Part shown: in pieces, positions 33,226-42,587 of the stretch
Position numbering within the stretch: position 1 is the stretch's first letter
Layout: every line of letters starts with the position of its first letter
DNA from: UBA7662 sp943369355
Lineage (GTDB): Bacteria; Bacteroidota; Bacteroidia; UBA7662
Assembly (NCBI GenBank): GCA_943369355.1
Contig: CALRMX020000010.1
Span: 1-64,000, forward strand
Direction of reading: 5' to 3'
DNA length: 64,000 nt
Made by a program: the position numbers and the translations under genes
The notes under the pieces: model-generated
What the model was told of the DNA's origin: nothing
The model's database searches: none
Seen by the model: only the letters and a program-made list of their open reading frames with translations

Positions 33226-34709
33226 AAACGATTACTCTTGGATTACCACTAAGTCACGAGTCCATTGATTTGATACGTCGTGCCGAATGTAAACTTGAAT
33301 TAGCACCTGATGCCCGTAAGCGGATTGAAAAGTGTAAAGCGTATCTCGACGCTAAGCTGATAAATAACGACCAGCTATTTTATGGTATCAATACCGGGTT
33401 TGGTTCTTTATGTGATATCGCGATTTCTAAAGAGGATTTATCAACTCTTCAGCGCAATCTAGTCATGTCGCACGCCTGTGGTGTTGGCGAACAGGTGCCT
33501 GATGAAGTAGTTCGAATCATGCTTGCGTTAAAAATTCAATCCTTAGCATATGGCCACTCTGCGGTACAGTTGGCCACGGTAAATCGATTGATTGATTTTT
33601 ACAATCATGATATTTTACCTGTCGTATATCAGCTGGGATCATTAGGGGCATCGGGCGATTTGGCTCCTTTGGCTCATTTGAGTTTACCCATATTAGGATT
33701 AGGCGAATTAAAAGTAAACGGAAAAATAACGCACAGTGCAGCCGTTTTGGAAACCATGGGCTGGGTGCCAATTCGTCTTGAAGCTAAAGAAGGGTTGGCA
33801 TTGTTAAATGGTACCCAGTTCATGTCGGCTTATGGATGTTATGCCATACTTGAATTTCGGTACTTATTGCGTCAAGCTAATTTGATTGCTGCGCTTTCAA
33901 TGGAGGCCTTTGACTGTAAAATTGAGCCCTTCCACCATGCGATTCATGCTGTGCGACCTCATCCTGGCCAACAAGCTGTAGCTGCAGAGATACGTGCAAT
34001 TTTAGCCGGAAGCCCAGGGCTGACTAGAGAGAAGAAGGCCGTTCAGGACCCATATTCTTTCAGATGTATTCCACAAGTTCATGGCGCCAGTTTGGACGCC
34101 TTAAATTATGTGGCGGGGGTTTTTTTGACAGAAATAAATGCAGTTAGCGATAATCCGAATGTTTTCCCTGACGAAGATATAATCTTGTCGGGAGGTAATT
34201 TTCATGGGCAGCCTTTAGCTTTGGCACTTGATTTTTTAGGATTAGCTGCAGCCGAAATCGGTTCCATTAGTGAACGTCGGACCTTTCAACTGATATCGGG
34301 CAACAGAGGACTTCCTTCTTTCCTTGTTGCACACTCAGGATTAAATTCAGGCATGATGATTCCGCAGTATACCGCTGCTTCCATTGTAAGTCAGAACAAA
34401 CAACTCGCAAATCCAGCGTCTACCGATTCCATTGTATCGTCGAATGGCCAAGAAGATCATGTAAGTATGGGAGCAAATGCTGCTACCAAACTATACAGAA
34501 TCATTGAGAATTTGAGGTCGATACTGGCTATTGAATTGATGAATGCGAGTCAGGCTTTCGAGCTAAGAGAAAACTGGAGAACATCTGATACCTTAGCTGA
34601 ATTTGTCAAGAATTATCGCAAGATTGTTCCTTTTCTTGATGAAGATAGATACTTGCATCAAGATATTGCCGCTACTATAGCATTCTTGAAGAAATCAGCT
34701 GTTAACTAA
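33222..34709 (+). CDS. hutH: Histidine ammonia-lyase
   Basis: HutH turns histidine into urocanate and ammonia, the first step of histidine breakdown, using an MIO cofactor formed from Ala-Ser-Gly. In 495 residues: ASG at 143-145 in LGASGDLAPL, YGINTGFGSL (catalytic Tyr about 54), Ser-His at 83-84 in LVMSHACGVGE, and QEDHVSMG. SH and the Glu in QEDH are those of histidine lyases; tyrosine lyases have other residues there. Overlap with hisS suggests a shared message. No hutU, hutI or hutG is nearby. Confidence 0.92.
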   Translation: MKTITLGLPLSHESIDLIRRAECKLELAPDARKRIEKCKAYLDAKLINNDQLFYGINTGFGSLCDIAISKEDLSTLQRNLVMSHACGVGEQVPDEVVRIMLALKIQSLAYGHSAVQLATVNRLIDFYNHDILPVVYQLGSLGASGDLAPLAHLSLPILGLGELKVNGKITHSAAVLETMGWVPIRLEAKEGLALLNGTQFMSAYGCYAILEFRYLLRQANLIAALSMEAFDCKIEPFHHAIHAVRPHPGQQAVAAEIRAILAGSPGLTREKKAVQDPYSFRCIPQVHGASLDALNYVAGVFLTEINAVSDNPNVFPDEDIILSGGNFHGQPLALALDFLGLAAAEIGSISERRTFQLISGNRGLPSFLVAHSGLNSGMMIPQYTAASIVSQNKQLANPASTDSIVSSNGQEDHVSMGANAATKLYRIIENLRSILAIELMNASQAFELRENWRTSDTLAEFVKNYRKIVPFLDEDRYLHQDIAATIAFLKKSAVN

Positions 34710-35494
34710 CTGGTCTTACGCATTTTGCTCGAATAGATTAACCAAAGACCTATAACGACTAATGGCAAACTTAGCCATTGTCCCATATTTAAGGCCATCT
34801 CTTTTTCAAAGTCAACCTGCACATCTTTGATGAATTCGATGAAAAAACGGAAACCAAACACGAGCGTTAAGAAGTAACCGAACAATCGACCACTGTACTT
34901 GCCAGCATCCGCCTTCCAATAGGCTCTGTAAAGAATCACAAAGATGATGAGGTAGGCCAGTGCTTCATATATCTGCGAAGGATGGCGCGGTATATTGTCG
35001 CCCAATCGTTCAAATACGAATGCCCAAGGCAGATCGGTAGGGGAGCCGACGATTTCGGAGTTCATCAGGTTCCCCAGTCGGATACATGCGCCTGCAAGTG
35101 CCACCACGATAACCACCCGGTCGGTTACCCAGAAAAAGCCAGTACCCGGGTGTTTTTTCGCAAAAAGCCAGTGAGACAATAAAATGCCAATGACTGCACC
35201 ATGACTTGCTAACCCACCTTCCCAGATTTTAAACATTTCAATGGGATGGCTGAGGTAATATTCAGGCTCATAAAAAAGACAATGACCTAAACGTGCGCCA
35301 AGTATAGTTCCAGCTCCAACATACAAGGCAAGATTGTCGAGCCACTTTATATCCTTGTTTTCTGCTTTAAATACTTTTTCGAGTATGTAATATCCGAATA
35401 CAAAACCCGACATAAAGAGAAGACCATACCACCGTACTGGTAAAATGTCGGGTAAAACTTCTGGATGTACGTTCCAATGGATATAATTCAGCAT
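34706..35494 (-). CDS. lgt: Prolipoprotein diacylglyceryl transferase
   Basis: Lgt adds the diacylglyceryl group to the lipobox cysteine of all lipoproteins in the window. The 262-residue protein has seven hydrophobic segments and the signature with Arg and Asn: RLGNLMNSEIVG (about 138-149), plus HPSQIYEALAY and GARLGHCLFYEPEY. The end overlaps hutH by 4 bases (convergent). The last helix is followed by the short tail SSKMRKTS. Confidence 0.96.
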   Translation of the reverse strand: MLNYIHWNVHPEVLPDILPVRWYGLLFMSGFVFGYYILEKVFKAENKDIKWLDNLALYVGAGTILGARLGHCLFYEPEYYLSHPIEMFKIWEGGLASHGAVIGILLSHWLFAKKHPGTGFFWVTDRVVIVVALAGACIRLGNLMNSEIVGSPTDLPWAFVFERLGDNIPRHPSQIYEALAYLIIFVILYRAYWKADAGKYSGRLFGYFLTLVFGFRFFIEFIKDVQVDFEKEMALNMGQWLSLPLVVIGLWLIYSSKMRKTS

Positions 35495-35664
35495 ACCTAA
35501 GTGTTTCGCGAATTTAGTTATCGTGTTGCAATGGAATAGCGTTAATTTTCAATAATACCTTTTGAACATGAATTGTCTGGTAAAACAAGCTACCCTTGTG
35601 AGGGTATTTTAGCCATTTATTCTTAAAGGAATTGTAATTGCATGTGTTTGTGTTGTTCGGTAAC

Positions 35665-35672
35665 TAACTTTG
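35665..35672 (+). promoter_or_regulatory. -7 box of the T9SS cargo gene
   Basis: TAACTTTG, exact match, 20 bases before ATG 35693. A TTG lies 14 bases upstream, a short spacer. The rest of the 35495-35692 gap shows only a small hairpin (TACCCT/AGGGTA, 35591-35606). Confidence 0.5.
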
Positions 35673-35692
35673 GACTATAAAAATCAAAACGC

Positions 35693-37216
35693 ATGAAAAA
35701 GATATTTTTACTTTCTCTGATGCTTTTCACTGCATTTGTTGGGCTCGCAAAATCAAAATCGCCCTTTTCAAAAGTCATCAGTCATCCTCAAATCCAAACG
35801 TTACAGAAACATTTTAGGAATACAGTTGTACCCGGAAACGCTCGCATTTCATCTTTATCGTACCCCGATTCGGTGCAGATAAATAGCTGGAATGGTGCAA
35901 GTTGGGAGCTTGATGCTGTACTTCGAATGAATTACAACGGAGGTAGAATTAGTTCGGCTACTCTTTATCAAATAGTTGGTTCCGTTTCCATTCCCGTTGG
36001 CGGTTACGCTTTCGTTTACAATACTGCGGGTAAAGTGCTGAGCATTCAGCTTACTGTTGCGCTACCAGGGCAGAATCCTGTTGTAATTAACAGATTTGAA
36101 CAAAATTTTGATGCCTTTGGAAATCAGACTTCTCTAAAAATATTTGAAGCGGATCAAAACGGCAATCTAGAACTTACCGAGGGTGATTCAGTAGCATTTA
36201 CTTACTCAGGTAGCCAAGTAACTCAGGCTACAAATTATTTTTGGGACCAAAGTTCGACTCCATCTAGTTGGACTCCCGAAACAAGGTTTTCGAATCTAAC
36301 TTTTAATGCTTCTGGCGAACCTACTGCGGTTACAGTAGCCTATTGGGATCCCGCTACGAATGGATTTGATCCGAGTGATGAAAAGTACACCAATGTTCAA
36401 TGGAGATTTGGCTTCCCTGGAATTTCACTAGCATTTGGCCAAATTGGAGACATCAGCGCGGTTTTATTTAATGAGACTGCTATTCCCAGCGATGATCTTA
36501 GACTAACACCTACGGATTATACACTTGAGGAAAAGCTAAATGGCGTGTATGTGAACAGCGAAAAGGCAAGTTCTACACCTGCAAGCGGCCCAGTTACACG
36601 TACACTTTATCAGAGTTGGTCGGGTTCAGCTTGGGAAGACGATTATCGTTATCAATACACCTATTCAGGTAACTTTGTTAATGTGTCGCTTGAAGAATTT
36701 TGGACCGGTACGATATGGGAACCAAACTACAGATATACGACTACGTTCAATGCTCAAAATCACTTGACTGAGGAAAAAAATGAGTCATATATTAATTCAA
36801 GTTGGTCATTAGTTGTTGCTTATCGGAATACCTATAACTACAGCACAGATAATAGAATTTTTCGTTGGGTTACAGAAGAATGGGATCAGTGGAACAACGC
36901 TTATGTAAATTATGAGAAGCGCGATTACTTTTATGGCAGCTTTCCACAGTCTGTAGCTATTGGAAAATTGAATGGGTTTAGCACTTACCCCAATCCAGTT
37001 AATGATCTATTATTTGTTGAATTTGAAGCAAAACCGAATAATACTTATCAATTAAGTTTGTTCTCGGTAGATGGGCAGTTGATGCACCATCAAACAATCA
37101 GTGGTGTAACAGGAAAACAAAAAATAGACGTCAGTACCGACCAATTGGCATCAGGAGTATATTTCGTAAGAGTGGAAGGTCAAAGCGGAGTTTCCATAGC
37201 CAAGATTGTAAAGTAA
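35693..37216 (+). CDS. T9SS-exported repeat protein (type A sorting domain)
   Basis: A 507-residue protein with signal peptide MKKIFLLSLMLFTAFVGLA and a C-terminal T9SS sorting domain (about 428-507): FSTYPNPVNDLLFVEF, then LFSVDGQL, and LASGVYFVRVEG ending SIAKIVK. The middle has repeated Trp/Tyr-rich beta units with forms of WNGASWE, WSGSAWEDDYRYQYTYSG and WTGTIWEPNYRYTTTF, like adhesin or cell-wall-associated repeats. The sorting domain is expected to be cleaved at the surface. Function unknown. Single gene with terminator. Confidence 0.85.
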   Translation: MKKIFLLSLMLFTAFVGLAKSKSPFSKVISHPQIQTLQKHFRNTVVPGNARISSLSYPDSVQINSWNGASWELDAVLRMNYNGGRISSATLYQIVGSVSIPVGGYAFVYNTAGKVLSIQLTVALPGQNPVVINRFEQNFDAFGNQTSLKIFEADQNGNLELTEGDSVAFTYSGSQVTQATNYFWDQSSTPSSWTPETRFSNLTFNASGEPTAVTVAYWDPATNGFDPSDEKYTNVQWRFGFPGISLAFGQIGDISAVLFNETAIPSDDLRLTPTDYTLEEKLNGVYVNSEKASSTPASGPVTRTLYQSWSGSAWEDDYRYQYTYSGNFVNVSLEEFWTGTIWEPNYRYTTTFNAQNHLTEEKNESYINSSWSLVVAYRNTYNYSTDNRIFRWVTEEWDQWNNAYVNYEKRDYFYGSFPQSVAIGKLNGFSTYPNPVNDLLFVEFEAKPNNTYQLSLFSVDGQLMHHQTISGVTGKQKIDVSTDQLASGVYFVRVEGQSGVSIAKIVK

Positions 37217-37231
37217 ATCGTCGTAAACGAC

Positions 37232-37263
37232 AAAAGCCCTGTTCTATTCTGAACAGGGCTTTT
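37232..37263. terminator. Bidirectional terminator
   Basis: AAAAGCCCTGTTC and GAACAGGGCTTTT around a 6-base loop, with T runs on both strands. It separates the cargo gene and the convergent transporter gene. Confidence 0.87.
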
Positions 37264-37276
37264 TTTTACTTAAACT

Positions 37277-38605
37277 TTAAGCTTTTACGTGGTCGTCTTT
37301 GTCTTCAACAAAAATCACGGAAACCGCAGCGATGAGCATAAATACACCAGCCATTATCAAGGCATAAATAGCTTGGTTACCATATATATGCTTAACTATT
37401 GGCCCTCCGATTACGCCATTGATGATTTGTGGAAGGGTAATGAAGAAGTTAAATACGCCCATGTAAATGCCCATTTTGTGTACCGGTATTGATCCTGCTA
37501 GGATGGCATAGGGCATGGCTAAAATAGACGCCCATGCGATTCCAATGCCGATCATGGGTAAAATGAGTAGGTTAGGATCCTTTACAAAGTAAATGGCAAT
37601 GAGACCCAATCCACCAGCAGCTAACGAAATTGAATGGGTCATTTTACGTCCTATCTTTAAGGCAATAGCTGGTAGTAAAAGAGCATAAATAGCCGAAACG
37701 CCATTGTATACACCGAAAATGATACCGACCCAATTTCCTGCATTTTGGTAGGTTTCAGAACTGGTGTCACCAATATTTAGTCCGTAAACGTGGGTTGCTA
37801 TAGCAGGAGTGGTAAATACCCACATGCTAAAAAGGGCAAACCAGGAAAAGAATTGTACAATGCCAAGCTGTTTCATGGTTTTTGGCATTTTGGCAAAATC
37901 ACTAATGATTTGTTTAATGCCCGACAACCTCTCTTTTTCTTGTTCCTTTTTGTATTCCTCTGGTGGGAATTCTTTGGTAGATACAACCGTCCAAAGAATG
38001 GTCATTAAAAAAACAACTGCACCAGCGTAAAAGGAGAAGGTGACGTTGTCGGGTACTTGACCCGGGGCCGCTGTTTTACTAATATTCAGCCACTCGGCAA
38101 ATACATATGGCAGCCAAGAGCCAATCACGGCTCCAATTCCAATTAAAAAGGTCTGAATGCTAAATCCTAATGTTCTTTGCTCGGAAGGTAACAAATCGGC
38201 TACTAGAGCCCTAAATGGTTCCATGGCAATATTGAACGAAGTATCCATGATCATCAGAATGCCTGCTCCAACGTATAAAGGAGGTAAAATGGCAACGAGC
38301 GCACTCGCATTGGGCATAAAGATCAATGCTGTAGAAGCCAACAAAGCACCCGCCAGGAAAAACGGCCTCCTACGACCCAAGGCTGTCCAGGTTTTGTCGC
38401 TGTAATAACCTATGATTGGCTGGACGATCATTCCCGTCAACGGGGCAGCGAGCCAAAACCAACTCAAGTGTTCCACGTCAGCACCGAAGGTTTGCAGAAT
38501 TCGTGAAGCATTGCCGTTTTGCAACGCAAAACCGAATTGAATGCCCAGAAATCCGAAACTCATATTCCAGATTTGCCAGAAAGATAATTTGGGTTTTTTT
38601 GTCAT
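37277..38605 (-). CDS. SLC45-like MFS sugar transporter
   Basis: A 442-residue major facilitator of the GPH/SLC45 type (sucrose or maltose import). It has about 12 membrane helices, the GRRRPFFLAGAL motif after helix 2 (SDKTWTALGRRRP), and LPSEQRTLGFSIQTFLIGIG. Next door on the same strand are GH31 and GH13 glucosidase genes, pointing to uptake of maltose or malto-oligosaccharides; substrate is inferred from context. There is no susC/susD pair. Confidence 0.85.
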   Translation of the reverse strand: MTKKPKLSFWQIWNMSFGFLGIQFGFALQNGNASRILQTFGADVEHLSWFWLAAPLTGMIVQPIIGYYSDKTWTALGRRRPFFLAGALLASTALIFMPNASALVAILPPLYVGAGILMIMDTSFNIAMEPFRALVADLLPSEQRTLGFSIQTFLIGIGAVIGSWLPYVFAEWLNISKTAAPGQVPDNVTFSFYAGAVVFLMTILWTVVSTKEFPPEEYKKEQEKERLSGIKQIISDFAKMPKTMKQLGIVQFFSWFALFSMWVFTTPAIATHVYGLNIGDTSSETYQNAGNWVGIIFGVYNGVSAIYALLLPAIALKIGRKMTHSISLAAGGLGLIAIYFVKDPNLLILPMIGIGIAWASILAMPYAILAGSIPVHKMGIYMGVFNFFITLPQIINGVIGGPIVKHIYGNQAIYALIMAGVFMLIAAVSVIFVEDKDDHVKA

Positions 38606-38708
38606 AATTATTGGCTGTTAGAGCAAATTAAACTGGCGTTATGAAATGACCAAAAGATTTGACTCGACCGTTCTAGATTAGATATTGAGTTGAAATATAG
38701 TTAGTTTC

Positions 38709-41126
38709 TTAGTAGCGCAGGGTTATTTCGTTGTCTGACCAATCAAATTCTGCTGAAAGTAAATTGGGTTGTTCGAATGGAAAACTAGACGACACAAAGA
38801 AGGGGTCGAAGTTGGAAATGGGTTCGATAAACCGGTGCTTGTCTCTTTTAATTGTCAATGCGGCATCGTTCGAATGTACCACAGCCGATTCTGTTCCATG
38901 AACATACACACGAATACGAGTCCATGAAGAAAGATGACTACCTTCTTTTCTTGCAAGTACAATCGTCCTGGTATCGGCGAAATGTGACAAGGTTCTTTTT
39001 AGGAATGCCCCATTTTCATAATCAAAACTTTTACCGTCGTCGTCGTAAAGCAAGTAATGGTGTTCGCCGTTACCCGCATACACATGTAAGCATAGTACAT
39101 TCGACTGATCGTTTACATGATAACCAGCCTCTGCCAATGCAGGAAAAATAGCGCCAGCTTTAACAAAAACAGGTATTACTTCTGCTGGTGTTTCGATGAG
39201 CAAGGTATTGGATCCGGCGTGGAATTTATCGTTGAATAATTCATACCAATCGCCGCTGGGCAAGTAAACTTTCTGAATGGGTTGCCAAGAGTTTATGGCT
39301 GCAACGAGTATGGAGGGGCCAAACATGAATTGATTCGACCAATTTCTGTGATAAACCTCTTCATCGTAGGTGTAGTCAATGGCTAAACTTCGAACGATTG
39401 GTATTCCACTTTGAGCAGCTTCATAAAATGAGCTATATAAGTAGGGCATCAATCTATATCTCAACCGTATGAAGTTCCTGCTTATTTCTTCGGCTTCTTC
39501 TCCATACGACCATGGCTCAGAATCGCGGCTATTAATCATGGTATGGCCTCGATAAAAGGGCGTAAAGGCACAAACTTGCATCCAACGGGTATATAAGCGG
39601 GGCGATGCTTCACCCACAAAGCCACCTACATCCATTCCTGTAAATGGTATCCCCGCCAGCCCCATGCTCGCCAACAGCCGTATGCCCATGAGCATATGCT
39701 CATCGCTTGCACTATTATCCCCCGTCCAAACAGCTGCATACCGTTGTATTCCACTAAAACCTGCTCGAGTAAGAATAAATGGTCGTTTATTTGCCATAAG
39801 GTTTTTCGCGCCTTCATAGCTCGAGCGCGCCATCTGAAAGCCATATACATTGTGCGCTTTTCGATGTGTTGCACCATATCCTTCGAATTCAAATTCAATA
39901 AGGTCTGGTATTTTTTTGCCCCAAGTAACGGGCTCATTCATGTCGTTCCAAAACCCTTCTATTCCTAAACGAACATTCTCTTCGAACTGTGCTCCCCACC
40001 ACTTTCGGGTAAGTGGATTGGTGAAGTCGGGAAATAAGCAAGTGCCTGGCCAAACGTCGCCGGTATAAGGAGTTCCATCGGGATAGGCCACATAAAGACC
40101 TTGTGCTATTAGTTCATCGTAGGCTTGATATCCCTTTTCTTCTTTAATACCTGGATCAAGGATAATGACCACTTGGAAGCCCATCGCCTTGAGTTCTTGG
40201 ATGAATGCCGCAGGGTTTGGAAACTCTTTGTTGTTCCAAGTAAATACCTTGTATTGATCCATGTAGTGGATGTCGAGGTAAATCACATCACAGGGGATGT
40301 TTTTTTCTCGAAAAGTCCGAGCCACATTAAGTACTTCCTTGTCAGGATAGTAACTATAACGACACTGCTGATAACCCAAACTCCATTTAGGAGGAATGGG
40401 CATTTTACCCGTCAACCAACTATAGTCTGAAATAATTTGACTTACCGATTCGCCAGCGAACATATAATAGTCAAGTTCGCCATCGGGTACTTGAAAGTAG
40501 GAGAAACGGTTATTTGAAGCGCCGAAATTAAAGACACTCTTGTAGCTATTGTCAAGAAAAATGCCGTAGGTTTTACCTCCGGTAATCCCCATATAAAAGG
40601 GCGTACTGAGGTAAAGCGGGTCTTCTTCTTCACCATATGCAAATGCATCGGTATTCCAGTGTTCGTACCATTTACCTCTTCGATTTAGGTAGCCAGTTTT
40701 TTCGCCGAGTCCGATGAATTTTTCGTCGCTACGTAGCTGTTTGTAACAACTTATTTCGTGCCCTACGAACGAAATACCAAATGCAGGATCATCTTCTACA
40801 AGAGGTTTGCCGTCGGGAGAATGCAGTTTAAATCTAAGTGGGAATTTTTCAATGATAAGCGTTAAATCACGGGTAATCAATCGCCAGCTGGTATCGCTGT
40901 CTTCCCAAGTGTAATCAGTGGGTTCAGCTAAAGCAGTTACTGCGTAACTATGGTTCTCGAAGTTTCGATTTAGCCCTATTGTGCGTATCCTTACAACACG
41001 GCTGTTCATTAGCTGTACTTGAATTTTTGCAATTGCGCATTGAATTATCCAGCTATTTTCATCTTGAGAAATGCTTTCGAAATTCCCGAGAGCTACATTG
41101 AAATGATCTTGACTCTTTTTAGACAT
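38709..41126 (-). CDS. Glycoside hydrolase family 31 alpha-glucosidase
   Basis: An 805-residue GH31 enzyme, probably releasing glucose from alpha-glucan ends. The nucleophile Asp is in FWNDMNEP (about residue 394) and the acid/base Asp in WTGDNSASDEHM (about 469). N-terminal beta-sandwich (about 10-220), TIM barrel (about 255-600) and C-terminal beta domains are in the standard order. No signal peptide, so it acts inside the cell. The frame is open from ATG 41144, but that ATG touches the T run of a terminator, so I choose ATG 41126. Confidence 0.9.
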   Translation of the reverse strand: MSKKSQDHFNVALGNFESISQDENSWIIQCAIAKIQVQLMNSRVVRIRTIGLNRNFENHSYAVTALAEPTDYTWEDSDTSWRLITRDLTLIIEKFPLRFKLHSPDGKPLVEDDPAFGISFVGHEISCYKQLRSDEKFIGLGEKTGYLNRRGKWYEHWNTDAFAYGEEEDPLYLSTPFYMGITGGKTYGIFLDNSYKSVFNFGASNNRFSYFQVPDGELDYYMFAGESVSQIISDYSWLTGKMPIPPKWSLGYQQCRYSYYPDKEVLNVARTFREKNIPCDVIYLDIHYMDQYKVFTWNNKEFPNPAAFIQELKAMGFQVVIILDPGIKEEKGYQAYDELIAQGLYVAYPDGTPYTGDVWPGTCLFPDFTNPLTRKWWGAQFEENVRLGIEGFWNDMNEPVTWGKKIPDLIEFEFEGYGATHRKAHNVYGFQMARSSYEGAKNLMANKRPFILTRAGFSGIQRYAAVWTGDNSASDEHMLMGIRLLASMGLAGIPFTGMDVGGFVGEASPRLYTRWMQVCAFTPFYRGHTMINSRDSEPWSYGEEAEEISRNFIRLRYRLMPYLYSSFYEAAQSGIPIVRSLAIDYTYDEEVYHRNWSNQFMFGPSILVAAINSWQPIQKVYLPSGDWYELFNDKFHAGSNTLLIETPAEVIPVFVKAGAIFPALAEAGYHVNDQSNVLCLHVYAGNGEHHYLLYDDDGKSFDYENGAFLKRTLSHFADTRTIVLARKEGSHLSSWTRIRVYVHGTESAVVHSNDAALTIKRDKHRFIEPISNFDPFFVSSSFPFEQPNLLSAEFDWSDNEITLRY

Positions 41127-41144
41127 TAGTTCTGAAATGGGCAT

Positions 41145-41174
41145 AAAAAAGGGCAGAAGTAAATCAACTGCCCT
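41145..41174 (-). terminator. Terminator between the GH13 and GH31 genes
   Basis: On the minus strand GGGCAG and CTGCCC form a stem with an 11-base loop and are followed by six T. It ends the GH13 message, right up to the alternative GH31 ATG at 41144. Confidence 0.75.
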
Positions 41175-41186
41175 CCGAAATAATAC

Positions 41187-42530
41187 TTACAGTGCTTTCT
41201 CTTCTTTCAATAGATAGAACTCAAAGTTCAGCAGCATGAGCTCTGCTTCTAACAGTACACTTTTTCCGGTGTACAAATTCAGAAAACGCTTGCCTTGCAT
41301 TGCCATTGGTACCTTGTAGGTGCTAACCGTATCCCTAAAGTTTACGATGCCATAAAGTCCTGCACCTTGTTGTCCACGGTGGAAGAACAATACATCTTTG
41401 GTACTGCTGCTATCAAACGTAACGTCTGCCGAGCGTAAGTCAGGCTCGCTATTCTTTAACTCCAGCGTTTTTTTATAGAAATCACGAATGTCAGCATTCG
41501 CGGTCCAGAGGATATCACTTTTTTCGAATAAATTCATTTTGGTTGGATGTGCTACCTCTTGGCCGTTGTACAAGAGTGGAATTCCCGGCATTGCAGCACT
41601 AAAAAAGAATGCAGCTTTCGATCCCTCTTTGCTCTTAAACAAGTTCACTGGTACATCATCCCAAGATGTTTCATCGTGATTCGTTATAAATCGCATTCTA
41701 AGGGCATCTTTCGGCAAGCGCGCAGTTTCTTCACTGAGAATTCGTGGAATTAGCGTTGCAGTGTCGCCTTTGAATACCTGCTTCAAATTGTGGTATAAGT
41801 CCCAGCTGTAGGTCAGATCAAAGCCGGCAGCGTAAAGTTCTGGTTCCGCACCTTCGGCGAGCATAAGTACAGGCTTGATTTTTTTAATACGGTCAATCGA
41901 ACTTTTCCACCAGTCTACTGGGACCATTTCTGCTACATCACAGCGGTAACCATCAATATCAAATTCTTTTACCCAAAATTCCAAAACTTGCGTCATCGCT
42001 TCTTTCAAGCTGTCGTTTTCATAATTCAAATCGGCAACATCGGTCCAATCGGCTACAGGTGGCTGCAAGTTTCCTAAACTGTCTTTGGTATACCAATCGG
42101 GATGTTGTTTCGTCCATGGGTGATCCCAAGCGGTATGATTGGCTACAAAGTCAATAATAATGTGTAGGCCATTTGCATGACAGGAATCAACCAGTTCTTT
42201 GAAATCTGCTTTCGTGCCAAACTCAGGATTTACATCCATATAATCCTTAATGGCATAAGGCGATCCAAACGTGCCCTTTCTATTTTCTATCCCCACCGGG
42301 TGAATAGGCATTAGCCAAAGGGTATTTACGCCCAAGTCCTTCAGCTCACGCAAGCGTGGTATCATTGCTTTAAAGGTGCCTTCTGGGGTAAAATTCCGCA
42401 CATATACTTCGTAAATAGACGCTTTCGCGGCAACAGGAGGGTCAATTTTCACGTTTTTCTCTTTCTTGCTGAAACAAGCCGATACAGTCAGCGCTATCGT
42501 TACGACAGCCAACCAGCGATAAATTTTCAT
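41187..42530 (-). CDS. Alpha-amylase family (GH13) lipoprotein
   Basis: A 447-residue GH13 enzyme with a lipoprotein signal (LAVVTIALTVSAC at 7-19). Catalytic residues: nucleophile Asp in YRCDVAEM (about 197), acid/base Glu in LAEGAE (about 224) and Asp in FITNHDE (about 283); also DFVANH. It probably cuts alpha-glucans or malto-oligosaccharides on the outer membrane or in the periplasm. Mature end CFSKKEKN has only one acidic residue, so surface display is uncertain. The GH31 and SLC45-like genes downstream complete a small alpha-glucan set. Confidence 0.9.
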   Translation of the reverse strand: MKIYRWLAVVTIALTVSACFSKKEKNVKIDPPVAAKASIYEVYVRNFTPEGTFKAMIPRLRELKDLGVNTLWLMPIHPVGIENRKGTFGSPYAIKDYMDVNPEFGTKADFKELVDSCHANGLHIIIDFVANHTAWDHPWTKQHPDWYTKDSLGNLQPPVADWTDVADLNYENDSLKEAMTQVLEFWVKEFDIDGYRCDVAEMVPVDWWKSSIDRIKKIKPVLMLAEGAEPELYAAGFDLTYSWDLYHNLKQVFKGDTATLIPRILSEETARLPKDALRMRFITNHDETSWDDVPVNLFKSKEGSKAAFFFSAAMPGIPLLYNGQEVAHPTKMNLFEKSDILWTANADIRDFYKKTLELKNSEPDLRSADVTFDSSSTKDVLFFHRGQQGAGLYGIVNFRDTVSTYKVPMAMQGKRFLNLYTGKSVLLEAELMLLNFEFYLLKEEKAL

Positions 42531-42587
42531 GAGTAGTAGTTTGTGGGACTAAAAGTAAAAAACAGCATTAGAGTGACCAAAAAAAGA

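Noticed and set aside
35591..35606. Hairpin TACCCT/AGGGTA with T run as a terminator or small RNA
   Set aside because: Six-base stem, far from any plus-strand stop; may be chance in an AT-rich gap.
37790..38030. Reading frames on the plus strand inside the transporter gene
   Set aside because: They oppose a clearly coding frame, have no recognisable domains or starts with promoter, and mirror codon bias of the real gene.
37277..42530. Classical polysaccharide utilisation locus
   Set aside because: No SusC/SusD-like outer-membrane pair or sensor regulator among the genes.
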